A stretch of 26,421 nucleotides of DNA, from positions 2,551,927-2,578,347 of the forward strand of contig BFEA01000127.1 in the NCBI GenBank assembly GCA_003427395.1. Reading direction: 5' to 3'. The stretch is from Chara braunii (taxonomy: Eukaryota; Streptophyta; Charophyceae; Charales; Characeae). Within the stretch, counting starts at the first letter, position 1, and each line of letters begins with the position of its first letter. Positions 18,443-26,421 of the stretch are shown here, in pieces. The notes beneath the pieces were generated by a model. The model saw only the letters and a program-made list of their open reading frames with translations, made no database searches and was not told the origin of the DNA. The translations under genes and the position numbers were made by a program.

Positions 18443-18630
18443 GCTTCACAACAAGTTTATAGCGCGCTAGGGCGAAGAGCTCTCGAGTCTTGAGTGAACA
18501 GTATCGACGGATTGTACCCTAGCCAAACAACTACACGCTTCACAACAAGTTTATAGCGCGCTAGGGCGAAGAACTCTCGAGTCTTGAGTGAACAGTATCG
18601 ACGGATTGTACCCTGGCCAAACAACTACAC
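18443..18630. repeat. 94-bp tandem duplication
   Basis: 18443-18536 is repeated at 18537-18630 with two substitutions (GAGCTC to GAACTC, CCTAGCC to CCTGGCC). It lies about 220 bp beyond the stop of the large minus-strand gene and could be in its 3' flank or 3' UTR. Confidence 0.95.
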
Positions 18631-18854
18631 GACGCACTTTCTTCAATCGCTGCCCTGCCTTCTGATGCGACTTGTGCAATATTTACGGAATCTACTCACA
18701 AGATCTCTCGATTGATGACTAGTCTCCCGCACCGCTGCCTGCCTCTGCAGAAGCCGCAGTCGGTGGGGCACCTGCTGTTGCATTAGCTAATTATACTTGG
18801 CACCTTTAATGCAGTCTCTGCAGAGGACTAGTCTCATGCACCTTGAATGTCGAC
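18631..18854 (-). other. 3' flank (probable 3' UTR) of the large gene
   Basis: This is the sequence immediately downstream of the minus-strand stop. It has no coding signal. A motif GACTAGTCTC with nearby GCACC occurs twice (about 18718 and 18827). No clear polyadenylation signal could be chosen. Confidence 0.45.
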
Positions 18855-21800
18855 TTAGCAGTGGGTTTTGGGAAGAACACACGCGCCCTCACTCAAGGCC
18901 TGCACAAGGTCGACACCGTCGAGCCCCGTTCGGCAGATAATGTGGCCAATAAGCTTCCTCTTGCTCTCGTCGGCGAGCTTCTTGCCCTCCAAGGCGAGCT
19001 GGGTGGCGTAGGCCTTCACTCCCTCATCCTCACCGGCCAAGTAGTAAAGCGCAACGATTATTCTCTTCTGCTCCGCGTTAAGAGTGTCGCATGATGGAGG
19101 AGCGGGGCAGGCAGGTGGAGCGGGACAGGCAGGCGGTGGGGGACAGGCAGGCGGAGCCGGACAGGCAGGAGGAGGACAGGCAGGAGGAGGAGCCGGACAG
19201 ACAGGTGGCGCCGGGCAGACAGGTGGCTCGGGCTTGCATTCGGGGGGAGGAATAACGCAGACGGTTTCAAGGACGAGCTCCACGATGGAGACCGTCACCT
19301 TGTCAGTGAACTCTTTCAGAGATTCCGCCAACTCCTTGTCTTTCGCGGCAACAATTGCAGCCTTCACCGCCGACAACCCGCCCAAGGCATAGATTTTTCC
19401 ATAGATCTCATGCCTCTCCTTAACGCTGAGTACGGTGACCTTCTCCACCAGCGTCACACCCAGGTGGTACCCTTCAGCATTGGTCAGGCAAATCAGCTCC
19501 CTGAGTCGGTCGCAAGTAGTATCCCTGGTGGCACACAACACTTGGGAAAGGATAGCCTCCTCGCCAAATTTCTTCAGCTCATCCAGGAAACAACGGTCGC
19601 CTGCAACCACTGCCGCCAGCCTCAGCGCATCAAGCCCAGCCTCGCCGAGCAACTCGCCATAGAGCTCCAATTTTGTAGAGGCCGACAATGTGGCTGCCTC
19701 CTTCACCAAACGGATGGAAATCTCGTAGCCCCGCAGGCCCGCGACGCAAACAATATCCCTCAAAGCAGCCTTTCCCACTTTCGTGGCGATGGTTACACAC
19801 TCAGTCACGCAGGGAGGGCAGGCCGGAGGCGCGGGCTCCTCGGGCTTCGGCAAGCAAGCAGCCGGAACTGGGCACTCGTCCAAGTACCCTCCCTTGCACA
19901 GGAACACAGTGAGGTCCTGGACAATAACCGTCAATTCTTTCACGAAAGCGGCGTCCTTGGCAAGTGACACACCCAATCGAACGGCCTCGAGGCCCGCTTC
20001 TGCGAAAAGCTTCGAGTAAATNTCNCGCNTGTCTGNNACAGAGAGNGACTCCGACAGAAGCCTCACGGACAATTCATATCCAACACAGCCGGCCAACACC
20101 ACCACCTGTCGCAAATCCTGCTGTTGCTGCGAGGCTTTCTCCGCCGCGGTGTCGCAGACATCGCTTGNCTTNGACGANAGATTAGTGCCCACGGCGACCA
20201 ATTCCTCCAAAAATACGCGATCGCGAGCGAGTTTCGCGCCAGCGGCCAGAACCTCGACGCCACCAAGTCGGAGGAGATCCGTGTAAACACTCTTGCGCTC
20301 CTCGGCGCTCAAAAACTTCCACTCCTTCAGGATTTTCACACCCAGATCATAGCCGGCGATGCCCGCCCCCAGGACAAGGATATCCAGGAGCTTCCGCACA
20401 GCCGTGGAAAGCTCTGCNTCGGGAACNGGGGGAACNGNCGGGCAGCAGACGCTTGATCCAACGGCCGCGGCCAGCAACTCCACGTAGTTCACCTCACTGC
20501 CCAACACAGCGGCCGCCTTGACGGCGTCCAGCCCGCCCTTCGTGTACAGCGACTTGTATATGNTCTTNCGTTCTTCCACTTCCAAGGTCGCCCACTGCNA
20601 CTTCACCTTCATTNCGATCTCGTACCCCTCCACTCCCAACTTGCACACGAGATCCCGGAGGCTCTCCTCCGCACTCTTCAGGTCCTTCAGGGCCTCACCG
20701 GTGGCCAGCTCGTACGTGGAGACAAACGTCCCAGGAGGNAAAACCAGCGCGGAGACAGCAACGTCCACGCTCAGCAACTCCGGGAGAGCAGGGTAGGCAC
20801 GGATCTCCACCAGCGTNGCGATCTTGTCGATGATCTGCTGCTGCACGTCACGTGTCAGGTCGCTGTTGCACGCAATCACCGTGGCCAGGTCACGGACCCT
20901 TTCCACTTCGACCGCCCTCAACGCATACCTCACCAGCAAGTCCACCGCATTCTTCTGGCGCACAGTCAGCGACACGCCGCCCCCTACCTTGGGCTCGCAA
21001 GGATCCTTNTGGAAGGTTCCTGCAGGGAAAATCAAACCCTTCGNCGGCTCNGCGACGAACAACGNGGGAAGGCACGGCCTTGCTGCGATCTTCACCAATC
21101 TAACGACCTCATCNAGGAGGCTCTGCTTGTGGTCCAAGTCTGACGGACACGGTTCCACGAGCTTCAANAGCAATCCTCGCACCAGTTCACGATCGCAGGT
21201 ATTCTCCACCAGGTCCGAGATCTTCTCCACCGTGGCGATTTGGACGGCAGTAAGGCATGCCTGGGGNAGGCAAACCGAAGGGGCTGGAGCAGGCACCACA
21301 CATTTCTCTGGGAACTTCAAACCCGCAGGCGCCTCCTTGGCAAAGATCAGTTTCAAGGCAAACCACCCGTCCGCCTCCACCAGAGTGGCGATCTCGTCGA
21401 TGATTGCCTGCTGCGCAGTGAGGCCGATGCCAGCACAGCCTGCGAGCTTCGTGACCATATCCTTCACCTTCGTNGCATCCGTGGAGCATTTCACGTAGCT
21501 GACAATCCTGCNGACGAAGTAGCTCTGCCGAGCGTCAAGCTCAACGAACGCGGGCGGGCAAGGGGGAGGNGGCACACATGCGGGAGGGGGTGGCGGTGGN
21601 GGCGCGCACGGATCCGCGCAGACGGTACCGGGAAGTTTGAGACCTGCAGGTGGGNGAGCATCACCGAACAGCTCAGCNATCAAGGCGTATGCCTTNGACT
21701 GAACNAGACACGNAAGCTGATCCACAAGCCTCTGTTGGTCGGCAAGGGCGGCGCATTGGGAGAGGGCAATTCGAGTCGCCAGAAGCTCGACGACAGTCTC

Positions 21801-22798
21801 GCAATCGGCAGAGACCGCATGCTTCTTGAGATAAGCGATTGAGAGCTCCTGGAGGCGTGTCAAGCAGGACGGCGGCGGACATGCTGGAGGGCACGCAGGC
21901 GGTGCTGGACATGCGGGAGGGCACGCAGGTGGTGGTGGACATGCTGGCGGGCAGGCAGGCGGTGGCGGACATGCAGGAGGGGGAGGAGGGCAAACAGGGA
22001 CGACAGGAGGAAGAGGGGGGATGCAGCAGAAATTCGCACTCGGGCGGGAGCACTTGACCCAGTAACTCAGCGAATATCGAGAGCATTTCTCAAAGACCAC
22101 ATCACCCAGACACTTTATCGTTTGGAGGAAGCACTCATCACCCGCAAGTTCCGCACCCAGCTTCACCGCGTTCACACCTCCCGCCGTGAACAACGACTCG
22201 TATATGACAACTTGCTCGTCTACCTCAAGCTTCGACCAACCCTCCTTGATGCGAGTCGCAATATCCAGACCGGTGACACCCAAAGCACAGACCAGATCCC
22301 TCACGATAGTATCGACCGTCCGCGCAGGTCCGCAGACAGGATGCGGCTCGGCCGGCGCCGGGCAGACGACGGGAGCGGGCGGCGCAGGCACGGGCGGAAG
22401 GAACTTCTTCTGCTTGCCGTCGGCATCAACGGATGCGAAAACGGGCTTCTGCAAAAATCCGGCATCGTAGAGCGCTTGCGTAGTGGCCGATAGTAGGCTG
22501 TCATTCGTGATATCGGTGCCGTTGCATGAGTTGGTGATGGCGCCATAGAAGTAATAACTGAAGGCGCCCACAGCTTTCCCTTCGATTTTCGCGTCCCAGC
22601 TCGACTGTCGTTCGTCGCTGGCAAACCAGGCAGAAGGAGTAGCGAAGCACGTGTCTCGAAGAGGATTCCCAGATTTCAACGCGGCGAACCTCCCCTCGTC
22701 CTTCAGCTTCCTGTAACCCGCCCTTGCGCCGAAATTCTCGAGGCCCCTCGTCCTCACAGCCTTGTTCAGCAGGCTGCGACACGTGTAATGATGAACTG
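18855..22798 (-). CDS. Giant repeat protein with N-terminal metacaspase p10-like segment (5' partial exon)
   Basis: One GC-rich exon is open from 22798 to the TAA at 18857-18855. Residue numbers below count from the GTG at 22757. Residues about 30-110 (LRDTCFATPSAWFASDERQ, GAFSYYFYGAI, NDSLLSATTQALYDAGF, QKPVF) resemble the C-terminal p10 half of a metacaspase/caspase-like C14 peptidase. The catalytic His-Cys p20 half is absent. Next are helical repeats of type A (about 70 aa, pattern RDLVC..G..GYE..I..W..L...E...IY..L...GGL.AVK) at 150-218, 697-767, 786-857, 880-950, 998-1066, 1083-1152 and, more diverged, 1228-1296. Type B repeats (about 85 aa, ending AGLKFP..C) are at 299-385, 405-488, 501-588 and 596-680. 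Pro/Cys linkers (CPPPPACPPACP-like) lie at 118-145, 245-298, 385-404, 962-986 and 1168-1224. No Met starts the frame, so upstream exons are needed. No known family is named with certainty. Confidence 0.82.
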
Positions 22799-22850
22799 CT
22801 GCAAAACGACGACGTACAAGGCGGGCAAGAAGAACGCGAAGTGCACGAAG
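22799..22850 (-). promoter_or_regulatory. Probable 3' splice site before the large exon
   Basis: On the minus strand a pyrimidine-rich tract (TTCGCGTTCTTCTTGCC) leads to CGTTTTGCAG, with the AG at 22800-22799, preceded by a branch-like TTAAC. Translation after it gives VHHYTCRSLLNKA and runs straight into the long frame. An in-frame TAA lies just upstream, near 22853. Use of the next AG three bases on is also possible. Confidence 0.6.
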
Positions 22851-23087
22851 TTAATTCCTAAGTACGTTAAAAAAAAAAAAAAACGAAGGTGACGAGTCTG
22901 TGAATTTGGACGGCATTCTAGACCGCATTCTTTTGCTACCACCACTTTTCTCTGGTCTCTTGGATTCTCTCCCTCCCACTCTGTATGGGAATCCTTCTTT
23001 TACGTTGTGGTAGATTAGGTGAACCAACTGTCGCAATGCCGTTCACAAATTCTCGTTCCTTCTGCGTGGTCCGCTGCTTCCTCGGAC
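22851..23087. other. Unassigned DNA, probable intron
   Basis: An A run lies at about 22868-22882. No exon was recognised on the minus strand here. Confidence 0.45.
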
Positions 23088-23201
23088 AGTGTCACACACA
23101 CATAATGGGTACTGTGACAAACCAACGGTCATCGTTAGTGTCACATTCACACACATAATGGGTACCGTTACAAACCAACAGTCATCGTTAGTGTGACATT
23201 C
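23088..23201. repeat. Tandem repeat, about 50-bp unit, two copies
   Basis: CACACACATAATGGGTAC, followed by ACAAACCAACGGTCATCG and TTAGTGT, occurs twice, with the second copy shifted by about 53 bp and a few substitutions and a 4-nt insertion. The sequence starts into a third copy (TTAGTGTGACATTC). Confidence 0.9.
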
Positions 23202-23475
23202 TTTTCCCGTCACTCACGAGAAGTGGTGGGTTGTATGCTCTTCGTCCTGGTTCATGCTTTACCTTTTAATCTCCTGGCCAATGTCTTCCCTTTCGTTTGA
23301 GATTTTTTTGTTTTTTATGAAGGGCAACGACCTTGACATATATATCACCATTGAGTTAAACGCCCCAGAGAATTCACAACGATTATGTATTTCTACACAA
23401 TTCCTGGGTGGGCCAACTGAGCTACACCCGAGGGTTGTTTGAGATAATGACAGTATGCCCACACCACAGTAGGGT

Positions 23476-23597
23476 CGCAGAATCGCAAATGGCGAGATCG
23501 CGTCCTTCACAAGGCCCTTAAAATCGCCCAATGGCAACTGGTGAGATCCAGTCCTTTTTAAAAGCCCAGATCCCGCCCCTGATTTAGCGATTCTGCG
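23476..23597. repeat. Short inverted-repeat element, about 120 bp
   Basis: CGCAGAATCGC (23476-23486) and GCGATTCTGCG (23587-23597) are perfect inverted arms, extended by AAAT/ATTT across a 1-nt bulge. The interior contains diverged direct repeats beginning AATGGC. No target duplication was found. It may be a tiny MITE. Confidence 0.6.
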
Positions 23598-23868
23598 GTT
23601 ATAAGGACCTCGCATGAGCATGCCAAGCCCCCTGCCCGCGTGTGATTTTGTTGCCCTTTTCAAACTCGTTTGTGCCACAACCGAACTTACACCCCCCCCA
23701 AAAAAGGTACGAGTAACAAAAGACCTACCGTCTTCCCCCGAACACAACACATCCTCATTTTGGCTGTATCTGGCCGGAAATGTATCTTGTATACATTCAT
23801 TTTTAGGGTGCGTTATGTTCGGGTGAAGACTGTAGTCGATTCGGCCAAGCTGAATGGATGTCCATTTT

Positions 23869-23900
23869 TATGTGGGGGTAAATTCAGTACCCCCATATAA
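23869..23900. repeat. 12-bp hairpin, GGGGGTA/TACCCCC
   Basis: TATGTGGGGGTA and TACCCCCATATA pair over 11 of 12 positions around a 7-nt loop. It lies directly left of the larger foldback element. Confidence 0.75.
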
Positions 23901-23909
23901 CAAAAAAAC

Positions 23910-24048
23910 GAGTTATAATTGCACTACGGAGCAAGATACAGTTTGCAATTGCACTTGGCGCACCCTACCTGCCCAGAAGGCTGGGTTGTATACATTGCCT
24001 CAACTGCGATTCGAAACTGTATCTTGGCCCGTAGTGCAATTATAACTC
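23910..24048. mobile_element. Foldback/MITE element with 35-bp inverted repeats
   Basis: The left arm (23910-23944, starting GAGTTATAATTGCACTACGG) and the right arm (24014-24048) match at 33 of 35 positions as inverted repeats, around a 69-nt spacer. The similarity weakly continues outward through an A-rich stretch. The spacer includes GGGTTGTATACATTG, which resembles sequence near 15985. There is no coding capacity and no sure target duplication, so the superfamily is undetermined. Confidence 0.8.
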
Positions 24049-24244
24049 ATTTTTGTGACTCCCGCCGCGTAGTTTCCCCGAAGAAAAAAGAAAAAAGAGG
24101 ACAGCATATGTCTTTGTTAAACCCAAAGACTGCATTCCGCGAGTGATGAGCTAAACCGGCCGGCGTACCCATATGCCGGAAAAACCCGTGTGACTGTCTG
24201 ACGAAAAAAAAAAAAAAAAAAAAGAAGATATAGAACTACCGGCA

Positions 24245-24390
24245 GCCCCATGTCTCACCTGTAGGAGCTAGACTAGGATTAGGAAGAGGACCGCGTGTGG
24301 CCCCATGTCCCCACTTGCAGAAGTACAGGACTAGGATTAGGACCGCGTGTGGCCCCATGTCCCCACTTGCAGAAGTACAGGACTAGGATT
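24245..24390. repeat. 52-bp tandem repeat, about 2.8 copies
   Basis: Two exact copies (24287-24338 and 24339-24390) of a unit containing GACCGCGTGTGGCCCCATG and AGAAGTACAGGACTAGGATT are preceded by a diverged partial copy (24245-24284). Confidence 0.95.
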
Positions 24391-24756
24391 AGGACACTCT
24401 GCACTGTGTGAAAGTTTAGAGCCATTGATTCCCATTTGATGGCAGGGTCAGGAAAAATTAACCAGATTTTTTTTCTTAGGTAACACAAAGCATGGACTGA
24501 AATTTAAAAAAAAAAAAAAACGTCGTAGCTGCATTGGTGGACACTTTTTGGGATTCTCTGCGCGGCCATTAGCTGGTTTTCGTTTCTTGCATGCTGTTGG
24601 GAATTTACGAAATGAAAAAACGCTTGGAAAATGAGTCGAGCAAAGGGCAGCAACGCTGTTCAGGGTGAACAGGAACGTATCCGCATACAAGAACGCCAGA
24701 AGGGAGGCGCACTATTTTTGCATTTAGCGCTGTAATTCCTCCGAGAGAAGAAGAGG

Positions 24757-24870
24757 AGGGGAGTGGCTCAGCGCGCTCGCGGCTTACGATGCTGCGGTTG
24801 CGCTAGAAAGGCCGATCGAATCCAATCCGGGGCTATGGTTCCCAGGCAGGCGTCTGCCGTCCGATCCGCT
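24757..24870 (+). ncRNA. tRNA-like SINE head (candidate)
   Basis: TGGCTCAGCGCG (24764-24775) fits an RNA polymerase III A box, and GATCGAATCC (about 24813-24822) fits a B box, at a spacing close to that in tRNA genes. The flanking bases do not form the acceptor or T stems of a real tRNA, so this is more likely the tRNA-derived head of a SINE or a dead tRNA. The body and 3' end are not defined. Confidence 0.35.
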
Positions 24871-25322
24871 TGACTTGACATTCAAGCTGCAGTTGGAACT
24901 TCCAGAATGTCCATAGCTTTCAGCCTGTCTCCATAGCCGGCTGCTGGAAAGGCAATACCTGCCAATACGTCACTAGTTATCGCGTTGTTGTCTGTCAGTA
25001 GGGCATGTTCGTTGCCCGTAAAGACGGGGGGGGGGAGGGGGAAGCTCTGGGGAGCTTACCTATTCTAACGGTGTCTGGTCTCCATCCGGTGGTTGGTGGT
25101 GTGGTCCCAAGTACTGGAGGACAAGCACTGCCTTTTACTTTTTAGGAATATATTTGCTGTTTGTTTCCCGATTGCGATGTCATCGGCGGAGTTTGAGCAG
25201 CGACCTGTTGGCCCCTACATCTATTTCCATCGCAGATGGGGTGCAGGAACATTGGCCCGCCCCCAGAGAAATGAGCACTCCAGGCTGTGAGGGAATGCTT
25301 CCCGGATCATTCCCTTGACATC
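24871..25322. other. Unassigned DNA
   Basis: No gene recognised. A G-rich run lies at 25026-25041. Possible body of the SINE candidate to the left, not proven. Confidence 0.45.
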
Positions 25323-25433
25323 GAGAGAGAGAGAGACGCACAGAGAGAGAGAGAGACGCACAGAGAGAGAGAGAGAGAGAGAGACGCACAGAGAGAGAGA
25401 GAGAGGCACAGAGAGAGAGAGAGAGAGAGAGAC

Positions 25434-25484
<51 letters not shown>
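25323..25484. repeat. (GA)n minisatellite with GACGCACA interruptions
   Basis: GA repeats are broken at intervals by GACGCACAGA (four times) and GGCACAGA, giving a higher-order pattern of roughly 22-34 bp. Ser/Leu-rich or Arg/Glu-rich open frames through it are artefacts. Confidence 0.95.
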
Positions 25485-25487
<3 letters not shown>

Positions 25488-26197
25488 GAACGGGTTGTGC
25501 ACGGTCAAGCATCTGGTTTTTAACTTCTCCAGATCTTGGTTCGCCTCCATATTCGTGGCTTGTGATGTGATGGCACGGACATACAATACTTGCGCCAAGG
25601 CTTCGCGGCTGGCAATGCGGTCCCCACATTAGCCTGTTAACGTATTCGGACGTTAGCGCTCGCACAGGTGTCTCTTTGGAAACGACACACCCATGCATGC
25701 ATTATTTATACCCACACGCACAGAGCTGTCTCCCTGACGAGGATCAAGACAATGTCTCGTTGCCCGGCAGAGGATCGTGTGTCCTAGGTTGTGGCGGCGA
25801 TGCGTTAGTGCCCCGGAAGGGGGTTTTACATTGCTGCACACATCTTGACAAGGATGGCTACGTATCTTTGTTCAAGCCAAGCGCTGTACGGAGCTAAACA
25901 AGCAGACTGCAAGTCGATCATTGCAAGGATGGGCGACCTCACCGACTCCACTTCCGATCTTGCTCGAACGCATGATGAAAAGTGATCCGTCCTGCATCTG
26001 CATCGGAGAAAATACCTTATGCTTTTCCATGCTCTCTTTCTCGACAGTCTGCCACATTGACATTTCATCGCCACTTCGTCGCTGTCTTGGTAGTATTGCC
26101 ACCTACGTCACTACGTGTGTGCCTCCGCGTGCCTACTTCAAACTAAGCTATATTCTTCTCTTAATTTCATCTTTCACTACCCACCTACCACTCCTCT
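25485..26197. other. Unassigned DNA
   Basis: Frames of up to about 170 codons on the minus strand extend out of the GA repeat and lack domains. No exon of the large gene was recognised here. Confidence 0.5.
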
Positions 26198-26421
26198 TAA
26201 GCCTATACAGGGGACCCCTGGAAGCATAAGCCTATACGGGGAACCCCGGGAAGCATAAGCCTATACAGGGGACCCCTGGAAGCATAAGCCTATACAGGGG
26301 ACCCCTGGAAGCATAAGCCTATACAGGGGACCCCGGGAAGCATAAGCCTATACAGGGGACCCCTGGAAGCATAAGCCTATACAGGGGACCCCTGGAAGCA
26401 TAAGCCTATACAGGGGACCCC
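26198..26421. repeat. 29-bp palindromic minisatellite, at least 7.7 copies
   Basis: A 29-bp unit (TAAGCCTATAC, palindromic core, GGAAGCA) repeats from about 26198 to the window end and probably beyond. The core is CAGGGGACCCCTG, with variants CGGGGAACCCCG and CAGGGGACCCCGG. Most copies differ only in this core. It is not a CRISPR array because there are no unique spacers. Confidence 0.97.

Noticed and set aside
18843-22493. Plus-strand frames such as Gly/Ala/Gln-rich 19084-19392 and 20824-21498
   Set aside because: They are antisense shadows of the GC-rich repeat gene.
23259-23750. 163-codon minus-strand frame as an upstream exon of the large gene
   Set aside because: No caspase p20 motif or repeat similarity, and it overlaps a small inverted-repeat element.
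25180-25698. 172-codon Ser/Leu-rich minus-strand frame
   Set aside because: It is read from the (GA)n minisatellite with no domain outside the repeat.
26198-26421. CRISPR-like array
   Set aside because: The 29-bp units are directly adjacent with no unique spacers, and the setting is eukaryotic.

Overview
The window looks like nuclear DNA from a streptophyte plant, most likely a charophyte-grade green alga. Three things support this. There is a decayed plastid ndhD fragment at 15611-15820. There are several plant-type LINE retrotransposons whose RT is followed by a C-terminal CCHC zinc knuckle. The rest is dominated by microsatellites, minisatellites and small inverted-repeat elements, with a sequencing gap at 10848-11420. 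Nothing is organised as bacterial operons. The genus cannot be fixed from the sequence alone; Chara is my best guess, with modest confidence.

Layout. 1-3010: a (CT)n tract, a PIF/Harbinger-like MITE (764-1220) and unassigned DNA, ending in a stray LINE endonuclease fragment. 3105-8670: LINE A on the plus strand, nearly complete (ORF1-like frame, endonuclease, reverse transcriptase, zinc knuckle) but broken by many stops and frameshifts. 8671-13785: LINE B on the minus strand, tail to tail with LINE A, 5'-truncated so that it has no endonuclease. LINE B is interrupted by a low-complexity, gap-containing block (10143-11507) and by LINE C, a 531-bp truncated LINE (12588-13118) flanked by a 13-bp target-site duplication. 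13811-14349: a broken basic/acidic AT-hook ORF. 14375-18640: tandem duplications, a perfect 27-bp hairpin, MITE pieces, the plastid insertion, a fourth LINE relic (LINE D) and a microsatellite-rich duplicated region carrying three tandem copies of a LINE tail module.

18855-22798 (minus strand) is the only convincing host gene. It is one very long, GC-rich open exon of about 1,313 codons. It begins with what looks like the C-terminal (p10) half of a metacaspase-like domain, then carries at least seven copies of one helical repeat and four of another, joined by Pro/Cys-rich linkers. It has no start Met and begins just after a good 3' splice site, so the 5' exons, which should hold the catalytic half, are missing or outside the window. 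22799-26421 holds no recognisable exon, only small repeats: tandem duplications, two inverted-repeat elements, a tRNA-like SINE head, a (GA)n minisatellite and a 29-bp palindromic minisatellite running off the end.

The LINEs inform one another. LINEs B, C and D share a 3' UTR with conserved hairpins and a terminal stem-loop. The arms of that stem-loop differ between copies but keep pairing, around a constant GCTCTTA loop. This looks like a 3' recognition structure for the LINE reverse transcriptase. The same tail module also occurs alone, in tandem, at 17731-17912.
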